Part shown: positions 25,908 through 35,916 of the stretch, piece by piece
How the letters are laid out: every line of letters starts with the position of its first letter
Position numbering within the stretch: the stretch's first letter is position 1
Origin: Lachnospiraceae bacterium
GTDB taxonomy: Bacteria; Bacillota; Clostridia; Lachnospirales; Lachnospiraceae
Length of the DNA stretch: 64,000 nt
Assembly: GCA_021203205.1 (NCBI GenBank)
Contig: JAJQBQ010000053.1
Location: forward strand, 34,154 to 98,153
Direction of reading: 5' to 3'
Made by a program: the position numbers and the translations under genes
The notes under the pieces: generated by a model
Told to the model about the DNA's origin: nothing
What the model saw: only the letters and a program-made list of their open reading frames with translations
Databases searched by the model: none

Positions 25908-28328
25908 ATGGCGGTTCCATATAACCATAGAGAGATCGAGAAGAAGTGGCGCGCACACTGGGAGGAGCACCCGGTAAACGCCAACGACGGCAAGAAGCCG
26001 AAATATTATTGCCTGGACATGTTCCCGTACCCGTCGGGCAGCGGCCTGCATGTGGGGCACTGGCGCGGATACGTCATCAGCGACGTGTGGAGCCGTTACA
26101 AGCTGATGCAGGGAAATTATATCATTCACCCCATGGGCTGGGATGCCTTCGGTCTTCCTGCGGAGAACTACGCCATCAAGATGGGCACGCACCCGCGCAA
26201 GTCCACGGAGGAGAATGTGAACAATATCCGCCGTCAGATCAAGGAGATCTCCGCCATCTACGACTGGGATATGGAAGTAAATACCACGGATCCGGAGTAT
26301 TACAAGTGGACCCAGTGGATTTTTGTGAAGATGTTCAAGGCAGGTCTGGCCTACGAGAAGGAGATGCCCATCAACTGGTGTCCTTCCTGCAAGACGGGTC
26401 TGGCCAACGAGGAGGTCGTGAACGGCTGCTGCGAGCGCTGCGGCTCCCCGGTGACGAAGAAGAATTTAAAGCAGTGGATGCTGCGCATCACGAAGTACGC
26501 AGACCGTCTGCTGGATGATCTGGATAAGCTGGACTGGCCGGAGAAGGTCAAGAAGATGCAGACCGAGTGGATCGGCCGTTCCTACGGTGCGGAGGTGGAC
26601 TTCGCAGTGGACGGCAGAGACGATAAGATCACGGTTTACACCACCCGCCCGGATACGCTCTACGGCGCCACCTTCATGGTGCTCTCCCCGGAGCACGCGC
26701 TGGCGAAGAGTCTGGCGACGGATGAGACCAGAGAGGCAGTGGAGGCCTACATTTACCAGGCGTCCACCCGCTCGAACGTGGACCGCATGCAGGATAAGGA
26801 AAAGACCGGCGTGTTCACCGGATCCTATGCCGTTAATCCGATGAACGGCGCGAAGATCCCCATCTGGCTGTCCGATTACGTACTTGCGGACTACGGCACC
26901 GGCGCCATCATGTGTGTGCCGGCTCACGATTCCCGCGACTTTGAGTTTGCGAAGAAGTTTGACATTCCGATCATTCAGGTCATCGCGAAGGATGGCATGG
27001 AAATAGAGAATATGACCGAGGCTTACACCGAGGCATCCGGCACCATGATCAATTCCGGCGAGTGGAACGGCATGGAGTCCGCTTCCCTTAAGATGGAAGC
27101 GCCCCACATGATCGAGAAGATGGGCATCGGCAAGAAGACGGTGAATTACAAGCTGCGCGACTGGGTATTCTCCCGCCAGCGCTACTGGGGTGAGCCGATC
27201 CCCATCGTGCACTGCCCGAAGTGCGGCGCTGTCCCGGTTCCGGAGGAGGAGCTTCCGCTGCTTCTGCCGGAGGTGGAGTCCTACCAGCCCACCGGCACCG
27301 GCGAGTCGCCGTTGGCAGCCATCGACTGGTGGGTGAACACCACCTGCCCGTGCTGCGGCGGACCGGCGAAGCGGGAGACCAACACCATGCCCCAGTGGGC
27401 AGGTTCCTCCTGGTATTTCCTGCGCTATGTGGATAATAAGAACAAAGACGAGCTGGTTTCCAGGGAGAAAGCCGACAAGTACCTGCCGGTAGACATGTAT
27501 ATCGGCGGCGTGGAGCACGCGGTATTGCACCTGCTCTATGCGAGATTTTACACGAAGTTCCTCCACGACATCGGCGTGGTGGACTTTGACGAGCCTTTCA
27601 CCAAGCTCTTCAATCAGGGCATGATCACCGGCAAAAACGGCATCAAGATGAGTAAGTCCAAGGGTAACGTGGTCTCCCCGGACGACCTGGTTCGGGATTA
27701 CGGCTGCGATTCCCTGCGTCTTTACGAGCTCTTCGTGGGTCCGCCGGAACTGGATTCCGAGTGGGATGAGCGGGGCATCGACGGTGTATACCGTTTCCTC
27801 AGCCGCTTCTGGAACCTTGTCATGGACAATAAAGACAAGGATGTGAAGCCCACGAAGGAGATGGAGAAGGTGCGCCACAAGATGGTGTACGACATCACTC
27901 AGAGACTGGAATCTTTCAGCCTGAACACGGTCATTTCCGGCTTCATGGAGTACAACAACAAGCTCATCACCCTGGCGAAGGACGGCGGCGTGGATAAGGA
28001 AACTCTGGAGACGGCCGTGCGTCTGCTGGCACCCTTTGCGCCCCACATCTCGGAGGAGCTCTGGGAGCAGTTGGGCCACACGGAGAGCGTCTTCGACGCG
28101 AAGTTCGGCTGGCCGTCCGCGGATGAGGATAAGATGGTGGAGGACGAGGCAGAGATCGCCGTGCAGACCAACGGCAAGACCCGCGTCGTCATCAAGGTGG
28201 CTGCGGATGCGCCGAAGGATGAGGTGCTGGCAAAGGCGAAGGAAGCTCTGGGAAGCGCAAGACTTGCCGGAACCATCCGCAAGGAAATCTATGTGCCGGG
28301 TAAGATCGTGAATATCGTGGTAAAGTAG
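25908..28328 (+). CDS. leuS: Leucyl-tRNA synthetase
   Basis: A class I aminoacyl-tRNA synthetase of 806 residues, normal for bacterial LeuRS. The HIGH-type motif is in FPYPSGSGLHVGHW (about 38-52), a zinc-finger-like CPSC...CERC pair lies near 160-185, the CP1 editing domain contains TTRPDTLYGATF, and the KMSKS motif appears as IKMSKSKGNVV near 580. The anticodon-binding domain follows. AAGGAGG precedes the ATG. Transcribed from its own strong promoter; the GH43 gene downstream is separated by 110 bp. Confidence 0.98.
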   Translation: MAVPYNHREIEKKWRAHWEEHPVNANDGKKPKYYCLDMFPYPSGSGLHVGHWRGYVISDVWSRYKLMQGNYIIHPMGWDAFGLPAENYAIKMGTHPRKSTEENVNNIRRQIKEISAIYDWDMEVNTTDPEYYKWTQWIFVKMFKAGLAYEKEMPINWCPSCKTGLANEEVVNGCCERCGSPVTKKNLKQWMLRITKYADRLLDDLDKLDWPEKVKKMQTEWIGRSYGAEVDFAVDGRDDKITVYTTRPDTLYGATFMVLSPEHALAKSLATDETREAVEAYIYQASTRSNVDRMQDKEKTGVFTGSYAVNPMNGAKIPIWLSDYVLADYGTGAIMCVPAHDSRDFEFAKKFDIPIIQVIAKDGMEIENMTEAYTEASGTMINSGEWNGMESASLKMEAPHMIEKMGIGKKTVNYKLRDWVFSRQRYWGEPIPIVHCPKCGAVPVPEEELPLLLPEVESYQPTGTGESPLAAIDWWVNTTCPCCGGPAKRETNTMPQWAGSSWYFLRYVDNKNKDELVSREKADKYLPVDMYIGGVEHAVLHLLYARFYTKFLHDIGVVDFDEPFTKLFNQGMITGKNGIKMSKSKGNVVSPDDLVRDYGCDSLRLYELFVGPPELDSEWDERGIDGVYRFLSRFWNLVMDNKDKDVKPTKEMEKVRHKMVYDITQRLESFSLNTVISGFMEYNNKLITLAKDGGVDKETLETAVRLLAPFAPHISEELWEQLGHTESVFDAKFGWPSADEDKMVEDEAEIAVQTNGKTRVVIKVAADAPKDEVLAKAKEALGSARLAGTIRKEIYVPGKIVNIVVK

Positions 28329-28438
28329 GAGAATGAATCTCGATTCATTTTAAATGGACGGAGACCATCCGTGGCAATCTGGAAATGGTCTTTAAGGATG
28401 GCTTCGTCCTGAAATAAAATTGAAAACGGGCATATAAA

Positions 28439-30052
28439 ATGGATATTTTAGAAAAAGCCATGAAAAAGGTGGAGATCCACCGCGCGGATTCGGTGAAGGG
28501 CGCGCTGTATCTCCCGGAAGAGGTGACGGCGCACGGGGAAACGGTGCGCATCACTTGGGAGTCCGACCGGCCGGAGGTGGTAAATCCGGCCGCCTCCGGG
28601 GTGAACGGTGAAATCGCGCCGGGGTTTGTGACAAGACCTGATGAGGATGTGCGCGTGAAGCTCACGGCGACCTTTCATTATTGCCCGGCGGAACTTTCCC
28701 TGAAAAATAATTCCGAAAGTACAGAGAAAACTCCTGGCCATAAAGAAAGGGTCAGTGAAACTTCTGAGGGAACTTTTGGAAATAGGGCCGGTAAGATCAC
28801 AGTGAAAGCCCCGGTGGATGAAAATAATGGCACCACTGAGGGAGTCTCGATCAATGAGAACTGTGACATTTTGACGAATGTGTCTGCGAAAGCAAACGAG
28901 AAAACAGCTCAGAAAACCTTCGAAGTCCTCGTAAAGAAAAAGCCGGAGGAAAAAGTATACGGCGGCTATGTCTACACCTATTTTCACGGCGCGAAAAAGA
29001 AGAAGGAAAAGGAAGTGCAGCAGGTGCATCTGGCCGCCAGCGATGACGGCCTGCACTGGCAGGAGTTAAATAAGGGCAAGCCGGTGCTGGTGTCGAACCT
29101 TGGCACGGGCGGTGCCAGGGACACGGTCATCTTCCGCTCCCATGAGGGGGATCGTTTCTATATTCTGGCCACGGATCTGGATGCCAACGGCGGCGACTGG
29201 GCGACTTACGGCAACGAGGGCAGCCCCTACATCATCATCTGGGAATCGGACGACCTGGTGAACTGGTCCGCGCCCCGCATGGTAAAGATCGGCTTCCCGG
29301 ACAGCGCCTGCACCTGGGCGCCCAGGGCTTTCTATGAGGAAGCCACCGGGCAGTACGTGGTCTACTGGTCCAGCGAAAAGCTGCCGAGCGACTGGAAAGC
29401 GTTCATGGCAGAAATGCACCGGAAAGAGAAACTCTCTGATCCCGGAAAGAAGAAAAAGAAGCATAAGAAGAGAAAGCCATCGGAAGAGGAGCTTCGCATG
29501 TTCAGGGAGATGCGTCCGGGCAAGCAGATTTATTATGCAAAAACCCGCGACTTCATCCATTTCACGGAAGCCAGGCTCTACAAAGGGGTTCGCCCGAACA
29601 AGCCGCCCTACAATGACGACCTGCGGCTGAAACATTTCGACGGCCCGTGGCTCTCTTATATCGACACGACCGTCTACAAATACCATGACACGGTCTATCG
29701 CTTTACCAAGCGTGAGCAGGATATTACCATCTTCCTGGAGACGGCGAATGACTGGTTCGGCGAATTTACCACGAAGCGCCAGGTCATTGCCGGGGAGACC
29801 GGGGTCGAAGGACCGGATATCTTCAAGCTCAACGGCAGGGAGCAGTGGATCCTCATGATGGACGGTTACTGCCGCAAAAACAAGCGAGTCGGCTACTTCC
29901 CGCTCATCGCGGAGGGGGAGGAAGCCTTAAAGAGCGGAGATTTCCGAAGGCTTGCGCCGGACGAGTACGAGATGCCGCCGGGGGCGAAACACGGGGCCAT
30001 CATTCCGGTCACGAAGGAAGAGCTGGAAGCGGTGCGGGGAAAGTGGAAATGA
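28439..30052 (+). CDS. Intracellular GH43-like five-bladed beta-propeller protein
   Basis: A 537-residue protein without signal peptide. An Ig-like N-terminal module (VTWESDRP-type strand) is split by a low-complexity Asn/Thr/Glu segment (about 85-160). The propeller follows: ARDTVIF (general-base region), WESDDLVNWSAPRMV, CTWAPRAFYEE and TGVEGPDIF with the probable acid Glu457. Family 43 enzymes act on arabinose- or xylose-containing glycans. The position usually Asp or Glu in WAP(D/E) is Arg296 here, so activity is uncertain. A Lys-rich insert (KKKKKHKKRK) sits near residue 340. The ribosome binding site is weak. Confidence 0.78.
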   Translation: MDILEKAMKKVEIHRADSVKGALYLPEEVTAHGETVRITWESDRPEVVNPAASGVNGEIAPGFVTRPDEDVRVKLTATFHYCPAELSLKNNSESTEKTPGHKERVSETSEGTFGNRAGKITVKAPVDENNGTTEGVSINENCDILTNVSAKANEKTAQKTFEVLVKKKPEEKVYGGYVYTYFHGAKKKKEKEVQQVHLAASDDGLHWQELNKGKPVLVSNLGTGGARDTVIFRSHEGDRFYILATDLDANGGDWATYGNEGSPYIIIWESDDLVNWSAPRMVKIGFPDSACTWAPRAFYEEATGQYVVYWSSEKLPSDWKAFMAEMHRKEKLSDPGKKKKKHKKRKPSEEELRMFREMRPGKQIYYAKTRDFIHFTEARLYKGVRPNKPPYNDDLRLKHFDGPWLSYIDTTVYKYHDTVYRFTKREQDITIFLETANDWFGEFTTKRQVIAGETGVEGPDIFKLNGREQWILMMDGYCRKNKRVGYFPLIAEGEEALKSGDFRRLAPDEYEMPPGAKHGAIIPVTKEELEAVRGKWK

Positions 30053-30312
30053 CAGGAAAAATATTTTACAATGAGGTGTGATTCAAGAATTTCCCGGAAA
30101 AATGACTTCCCATCATAAAAAAAGTGTGTTATGATAGCTATTGGTTCAAATTATAGATGAAGAGGCTGACGTTTTAATTGGGTGATCGGGAAATTTTCAG
30201 TCAGACAGACGACTCTTCGTGGAAGAAAATGCTGCTGACCAGAGAGAAGATTTCCATGAAAATACGAAAAGCAACCGATGCCTGCGAAGAGCAACTATGG
30301 AGGTATAAATTT

Positions 30313-30834
30313 ATGAGACGAATGGTATTATCCGTTCTGGTGGATAACACGAGCGGTGTCTTAAACCGCATTGCGAACCTGTTTACCAGGCGCGCGTATA
30401 ACATAGACAGCCTGACGGTCGGCGTGACCGAGGATCCGGCCATCTCCCGCATGACCATCACGGTGTACGGTGACGATTCTATTCTGGAGCAGATCGTAAA
30501 GCAGATCAACAAGCTGGTGGATGTCCGTGAGATCGTGGAGCTTTCCCCGGCGGATTCCGTGATCCGTGAGCTGGCTCTGGTGAAGGTGAAGGTGAACCGG
30601 CAGGAGCGCCAGGAGATCCTGGCGATCACGGAGATCTTCCGCTGCAAGATCGTGGACATTGCGGCGGACTCTTTGATGATCGAGCTTGCCGGAAGCCCGA
30701 CGAAGATCGACGCCTTCATCAGCACCCTGAAGGATTATCAGGTGGACGAGATCGTGCGCACCGGTGTCACCGGACTGTTGCGCGGTACGGCGGACAAGAT
30801 CGTGTTGGATAACGCAGATCCGGCAGCTGAATAA
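30313..30834 (+). CDS. ilvN: Acetolactate synthase small (regulatory) subunit
   Basis: A 173-residue protein with an N-terminal ACT domain (VLSVLVDNTSGVLNRIANLFTRRAYNIDSL) and the C-terminal ALS small-subunit domain. It binds valine and confers feedback inhibition on the catalytic IlvB subunit, which is not in this window. The start follows GGAGG by 9 bp; a 45-codon upstream extension is unconserved. It precedes ilvC by 206 bp, so the two may form one isoleucine/valine unit. In the 260-bp spacer before it I see a TATGAT near 30130 with no convincing -35 box. Confidence 0.95.
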   Translation: MRRMVLSVLVDNTSGVLNRIANLFTRRAYNIDSLTVGVTEDPAISRMTITVYGDDSILEQIVKQINKLVDVREIVELSPADSVIRELALVKVKVNRQERQEILAITEIFRCKIVDIAADSLMIELAGSPTKIDAFISTLKDYQVDEIVRTGVTGLLRGTADKIVLDNADPAAE

Positions 30835-31025
30835 TTAAATTAATATGTTATTAACGCGACTATGTCTTAAAAGGAATACAGACCTGAAAGAGACGGCTGC
30901 GCTATAAGCGGTATCGGATGGAGACAGGATACGGAAATGTATCATTTTGTTGCTATATAAATAAACAGTAACATCATATTTTAAATCTATACTCGTGTTT
31001 CCACTATCCGGCCGCAATTATATAG

Positions 31026-32069
<1,044 letters not shown>

Positions 32070-32107
32070 GCTTTGATTCGGGATAGTTTAAGATGAATTT
32101 ATGAAGT

Positions 32108-32145
32108 ACGCTGTCTTCCTTTAATAATTCCGTGGAAGACAGTGT
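32108..32145 (+). terminator. Hairpin downstream of ilvC
   Basis: CTGTCTTCC (32111-32119) pairs with GGAAGACAG (32134-32142) plus flanking wobble pairs. There is no clear T tract, so termination is uncertain. Confidence 0.45.
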
Positions 32146-32162
32146 GTTATAAAGAAATATGT

Positions 32163-32253
32163 ATGACACCAGGATTGCAGGAGTCGGAGTGGATGCTTCG
32201 CGTTACCGAAGAAAATACTTCGTATTTTCTTCGGCGGCAATCCATGGTGTCAT
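32163..32253. repeat. Hairpin element with GGATGCTTCGCG tip (type 2, copy 1)
   Basis: A long imperfect hairpin: ATGACACCAGGATTGC pairs with GCAATCCATGGTGTCAT through one bulge, and a second stem CCGAAGAAAATA/TATTTTCTTCGG sits inside. It contains GGAGTGGATGCTTCGCGTTA, matched at 16 of 20 positions by an element near 46.2 kb. Confidence 0.6.
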
Positions 32254-32287
32254 GACTGTATGAGTATTTCAGAAAGGGTGAAACCAT

Positions 32288-32509
32288 ATGTTGAAAAGAA
32301 GCGTAAAACAGGCTCTGGAGCCCCTCGAATTCGAGATGCAGCTCAACCTGGAAAACAATTACAAGGATCTTGCCCACGACGCTTTTATCGCCTATGCGGC
32401 GGCGATCAAGGAGTTTCATGACGCGGGCGAGATCAAGGATAAGGATTTCGAAAAGCTGCAGGATCATTTGAGTGAGCTTGCGGTGATGTTCGAGACGTAT
32501 CATCATTAA
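32288..32509 (+). CDS. Small conserved-looking acidic protein of unknown function
   Basis: 73 residues, mostly helical, rich in Glu, Ala and Leu, with no signal peptide, membrane span or Cys pair. AAAGGGTG stands 8 bp before the ATG and codon use matches neighbouring genes, so I consider it real. I do not recognise a family. It is preceded by the hairpin element and followed by a 204-bp spacer with no recognisable feature. Confidence 0.65.
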   Translation: MLKRSVKQALEPLEFEMQLNLENNYKDLAHDAFIAYAAAIKEFHDAGEIKDKDFEKLQDHLSELAVMFETYHH

Positions 32510-32713
32510 GACAGAAGCTGTCAGGTGTCGGGGTGACTGTTCGTGCAGGCAGGACTTTCGCAAAACGGAATGTCTCATAAGTTAAGCCAAACTGAATTCA
32601 GTTACTCTCATTCACCCGGCCGCTTGACAGACTTTTATGGTATAAGCATGAGTTAATGGACTCCGTGGATCATTGAAATGTGTTGTAAAATGATTGATAA
32701 GGAGATGATGACT

Positions 32714-32980
32714 ATGTTAAACTGGTTAACAGCCAATTATGGAAGCATTATTGTGTTTCTGATTCTGTGTGTCATCGTGTTTTTCGTGATCCGAAGCATG
32801 GTTCTTGACCGGCGTTCCGGCAGACATTCCTGCGGCGGAAGCTGCGCGGGCTGCAGCGGTTGCAGCGGCATGACGGAAGAACAGCGGAAACGTTTCATGG
32901 AGCTTCAGAAGAAAAAGCGGAAAGCGGCAAAGGCTGCACAGAAAGAGGAGAGGCGTGCGGCTGCAAAGGGCGGTGCGTAA
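32714..32980 (+). CDS. FeoB-associated Cys-rich membrane protein
   Basis: A single N-terminal membrane helix (IIVFLILCVIVFFVI) is followed by the family hallmark Cys cluster CGGSCAGCSGC and a Lys/Ala-rich cytoplasmic tail. Members of this family usually sit beside feoB and are thought to assist Fe(II) uptake or handling. Here it lies 2.2 kb upstream of feoA, separated by an unrelated AAA-ATPase-like gene. GGAG precedes the chosen ATG; in-frame ATGs slightly upstream are alternatives. The tail looks longer and more basic than usual. Confidence 0.85.
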   Translation: MLNWLTANYGSIIVFLILCVIVFFVIRSMVLDRRSGRHSCGGSCAGCSGCSGMTEEQRKRFMELQKKKRKAAKAAQKEERRAAAKGGA

Positions 32981-33092
32981 AAAACTCAAGAATAATAGCA
33001 AAAAAGGATGAGGAATCATATACCGGCAAGTATGGACTCCACATTCTTTTTTTGATAACTCTTTTATCAAAGAAAAATAAACAAAATACGGC

Positions 33093-33121
33093 TTGACTTT
33101 GCTGCCTGGATTATTTATAAT
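33093..33121 (+). promoter_or_regulatory. SigA-type promoter of the AAA-ATPase-like gene
   Basis: TTGACT and TATAAT with a 17-bp spacer. Upstream, at about 33000-33053, an imperfect hairpin ending in seven T residues probably ends the FeoB-associated gene. Confidence 0.8.
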
Positions 33122-33188
33122 CGTTGACAAGCCAATTCCATGATTATATGAGTCAGGTACTATGACAGGAAGGCAGGGGGACAGCTTT

Positions 33189-34808
33189 ATGGGATTTTAT
33201 TTAAACACGGAAGACGCTCTGGAACTTTATAAAGGCGAAACCGAAAAGCCGTATTTTGTAGATAAGACGCTGATGCTTGGCGAACTGATCACCATTCTGG
33301 AACAGGGACGAACCCATATTTCCCTCACCAGGCCCAGAAGATTTGGTAAATCTGTCGCGGCTGCCATGATCGGTTCTTTCTTTGGAAAGGGAGCTGACAG
33401 CGCGGGCATATTTTCAAAGCTTAAGATATCGACAGATAAAAGATATTCAAAACATTTAAATAATCATAATGTGATTTACATTAACTTCAGTAAAGGCCCG
33501 GACAAGTGTAAATCATATGATGAATATATAGACTATATCACAGATGGTCTGGTGCAGGATATCAGGGAAGCATATCCGGATGCTGTTCACCGGCGTGGTG
33601 ACACGGTTGGCTCCATGCTGGCCAATGTTGCCAGAAAATACAGAGGGGAAAAGTTCCTGCTGGTTTTTGATGAGTGGGACTATATCTTTCACAGAAGCTA
33701 TTTTACGGATGCGGACCGCGGCCGGTTTACCGCATTTTTGGGTGACCTGACGAAGGATCGCGGCTATGTTGAGATGACCTATATGACCGGCATCCTCCCG
33801 ATCAAGAAATATTCCGGCAGCGACACCATGAATCACTTTGCGGAGCATAATATGGCAAACAGTGCCATATTTGGTGAGTATTTTGGCTTTACAAATGCGG
33901 AAGTGGACGAATTATATAAGCGGTACCTGGCAAACAACCCAGAGCCGGTACTTTCGCGGGAAGATTTAAGAAACTGGTATGACGGATATCATAATGAAAA
34001 TGGGCAGAGTCTCTACAACCCCAATTCGGTTGTGTTCGCGCTTACACAGAACCAGATCGGAACGTTTTGGTCCAGGGCAGGAGAGTATGGAGAATTGAAG
34101 GATTATGTTGTAAATGATATCGATGGGGTCAGGGATGCCGTCATGTTGCTGGTGGCCGGGGAATCCGTGCAGGCGGATGTTTCGGAATATGCTACGACAG
34201 CTTCCGTTCTGGAGCGAAGAGATCAGATCCTTTCTGTCATGACGGTGTATGGATATCTGAATTATTATGAGGGGTGTGTGCGTATCCCTAATAAAGAGCT
34301 TGAGGTCGAGTTTAACAAAATCATTAAGGAAGAGCCGCAATACAATTATATGCGTGAACTGGAGAGAGAATCATCGCGGATTTTAAAGGCAACTTATGAG
34401 TGTGATTGTGACGTGATCGCGGAAGTCCTGGCGTTTGTTCATAACACGGAATCGCCATTAAAGTCTTATAATGATGAAGCAGAGTTGTCAGGAAGTGTGA
34501 AGCTTGCTTATCTTTCTGCGCGAAACAGATACAATATCTGCAGAGAAGATCAGGCAGGAATTGGTTATGTGGATTACATTTTCTATCCATATAATCGTTC
34601 GGATGATGGTATTATCCTGGAATTAAAAGTGGATGCTACCCCGGATGCGGCACTGAAACAGATCAGGGATAAGAATTACGCTCTGAAATTTCGCGGAAAA
34701 ATGGGAGAACAGCCGAAAACGTTGGGAAGGATTCTGCTGGTTGGAATCGGATACTCTCGGAAAAATAAAGTTCATCGCTGTAAAATCGAGGTAATAGAGA
34801 AAGCGTGA
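33189..34808 (+). CDS. AAA-ATPase-like protein with C-terminal PD-(D/E)XK nuclease domain (DUF1703 type)
   Basis: About 539 residues. The N-terminal AAA-ATPase-like domain opens with LNTEDALELYKGETEKPYFVDKT-type sequence and has an atypical P-loop SLTRPRRFGKSV near residue 42, plus a Walker B-like FLLVFDEWDYI. The C-terminal region carries GYVDYIFYPYN...GIILELKVD, the D...ExK core of PD-(D/E)XK nucleases. This family is abundant and multi-copy in Bacteroides and clostridia; its function is not established, with defence or mobile-element roles proposed. It has its own promoter and terminator, lower GC than its neighbours, and splits the feo-linked genes, suggesting insertion. GGGGGA precedes the chosen ATG. 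Confidence 0.85.
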   Translation: MGFYLNTEDALELYKGETEKPYFVDKTLMLGELITILEQGRTHISLTRPRRFGKSVAAAMIGSFFGKGADSAGIFSKLKISTDKRYSKHLNNHNVIYINFSKGPDKCKSYDEYIDYITDGLVQDIREAYPDAVHRRGDTVGSMLANVARKYRGEKFLLVFDEWDYIFHRSYFTDADRGRFTAFLGDLTKDRGYVEMTYMTGILPIKKYSGSDTMNHFAEHNMANSAIFGEYFGFTNAEVDELYKRYLANNPEPVLSREDLRNWYDGYHNENGQSLYNPNSVVFALTQNQIGTFWSRAGEYGELKDYVVNDIDGVRDAVMLLVAGESVQADVSEYATTASVLERRDQILSVMTVYGYLNYYEGCVRIPNKELEVEFNKIIKEEPQYNYMRELERESSRILKATYECDCDVIAEVLAFVHNTESPLKSYNDEAELSGSVKLAYLSARNRYNICREDQAGIGYVDYIFYPYNRSDDGIILELKVDATPDAALKQIRDKNYALKFRGKMGEQPKTLGRILLVGIGYSRKNKVHRCKIEVIEKA

Positions 34809-34944
34809 ATTATGAATTCAATGGCGTCGTGGACAGGTCTGTGTCGAAGCGATTGTTCTTTATGCAATAGTACTACACACTTTTTGCCAGAACTGTTGGA
34901 AAAGAAAAATTCAAATCCTGAAAAATTATAAAAGACATATGGCG

Positions 34945-34976
34945 CAGCGATATCAGAAATGATATCGCTGTTTTTT
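34945..34976 (+). terminator. Terminator of the AAA-ATPase-like gene
   Basis: CAGCGATATCA pairs with TGATATCGCTG around a GAAA loop and is followed by TTTTTT. Confidence 0.9.
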
Positions 34977-35043
34977 GGCAATTTTTACACAGATTCTGGC
35001 AGAACTTCAGGAAAAATTGTGAATTATTTTATTGAAAAAATGG

Positions 35044-35072
35044 TTGACTTTGCGCCGAAGTTAGCATATACT
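35044..35072 (+). promoter_or_regulatory. SigA-type promoter of the feo operon
   Basis: TTGACT and TATACT with a 17-bp spacer, overlapped by the first candidate operator. Confidence 0.8.
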
Positions 35073-35075
35073 AAT
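35060..35075. promoter_or_regulatory. Candidate metal-regulator operator 1 (overlaps feo -10 box)
   Basis: GTTAGC-ATAT-ACTAAT, an imperfect match to the GTTAGA-N4-TCTAAC palindrome seen twice downstream. It covers the -10 element. Confidence 0.6.
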
Positions 35076-35080
35076 CCAAA

Positions 35081-35096
35081 GTTAGAGAAATCTAAC
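35081..35096. promoter_or_regulatory. Candidate metal-regulator operator 2 (feo transcription start)
   Basis: A perfect palindrome GTTAGA-GAAA-TCTAAC, starting 21 bp (two helical turns) after operator 1 and covering the predicted transcription start. Confidence 0.7.
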
Positions 35097-35187
35097 TGGT
35101 GACATTCGATTGCATGGAAAAATGTAAATCGTGCATAATTGTGTGAAAGCGGATTATTTAAAAAGTCCGTTCTTTTTTGAGATATAG

Positions 35188-35203
35188 GTTAGATAATTCT
35201 AAC
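35188..35203. promoter_or_regulatory. Candidate metal-regulator operator 3 (feo leader)
   Basis: A perfect palindrome GTTAGA-TAAT-TCTAAC, 25 bp upstream of the first feoA start codon. Confidence 0.65.
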
Positions 35204-35227
35204 TATTGTTCTCGGAAAGGGGGAAAT

Positions 35228-35437
35228 ATGCCATTAAATTACGCAGAAATCGGAGAAACAAAAACAATTCAGCGGGTCGGTGGAAATGAGAAGACAAAGA
35301 AGTTCTTAGAGGAACTTGGCTTCGTGGCCGGCGCTACGGTCTCAGTGGTGACTTCTATGGCGGGAAACATCATCGTGAACATGAAGGAATCAAGAGTTGC
35401 CATCAGCAAAGAGATGGCGGCCAGGATTTACGTATAG
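35228..35437 (+). CDS. feoA: Ferrous iron transport protein A, first copy
   Basis: A 69-residue SH3-like FeoA protein (MPLNYAEIGETKTIQRVGG, then FLEELGFVAGATVSVV and a C-terminal RVAISKEMAARIYV). FeoA is a small cytoplasmic partner of the FeoB iron permease. The ATG after GGAAAGGGGG was chosen over an upstream start lying within operator 3. It is followed after 169 bp by a second feoA, a common arrangement in clostridia. Iron-dependent repression is expected from the three upstream palindromes. Confidence 0.93.
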   Translation: MPLNYAEIGETKTIQRVGGNEKTKKFLEELGFVAGATVSVVTSMAGNIIVNMKESRVAISKEMAARIYV

Positions 35438-35606
35438 ACTGTAAACGGGAGCAGGAGAGGCGTTCGATGCGCACGTCGTCTTTCCATTTAAGTTTATGGT
35501 TCATGCGAATTATAGAAAAAGCACTGCGCGTCTGCTTTGCGGGTATTAATATTTATTTAAGCAGGCAGTTGCGGGTACATAAGGAATGAAATGAAGGAGA
35601 ATTTCA

Positions 35607-35828
35607 ATGAAGACTTTGAATGAAATCCCTACCGGTTCTACCGTGACCGTGAAAAAGTTAAACGGTTCCGGCGCGGTGAAGCGCAGGATCATGGACATGG
35701 GCCTGACAAAGGGCACGTCGGTGTATGTCAGAAAAGTGGCTCCCCTTGGGGATCCGGTAGAATTGACCGTGCGCGGCTATGAGCTGTCTGTCCGCAAGGA
35801 AGACGCCGCCATGATCGAGGTTGAGTAA
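35607..35828 (+). CDS. feoA: Ferrous iron transport protein A, second copy
   Basis: A 73-residue FeoA-fold protein: LNEIPTGSTVTVKKLNG, RRIMDMGLTKGTSVYVRKVAPLGDPVEL and a C-terminal ELSVRKEDAAMIEVE. This copy has the complete PLGDPxE motif typical of FeoA, which the first copy lacks, so the two probably have distinct tasks. GAAGGAG precedes the ATG. feoB starts 88 bp after its stop. Confidence 0.95.
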   Translation: MKTLNEIPTGSTVTVKKLNGSGAVKRRIMDMGLTKGTSVYVRKVAPLGDPVELTVRGYELSVRKEDAAMIEVE

Positions 35829-35916
35829 AAAGCGAAAGAGATGACTTCGAGCAACGATGGAGTATTTGTCTCAAACATTGAAGTGCGAAGGTGCATCTCG
35901 AGGAGGAGAAAAAGAA

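Noticed and set aside
26466-28079. Long antisense open frame (537 codons) inside leuS
   Set aside because: It is a shadow of leuS codon use, rich in His, Val and Gly with no domain, and opposes a certain gene.
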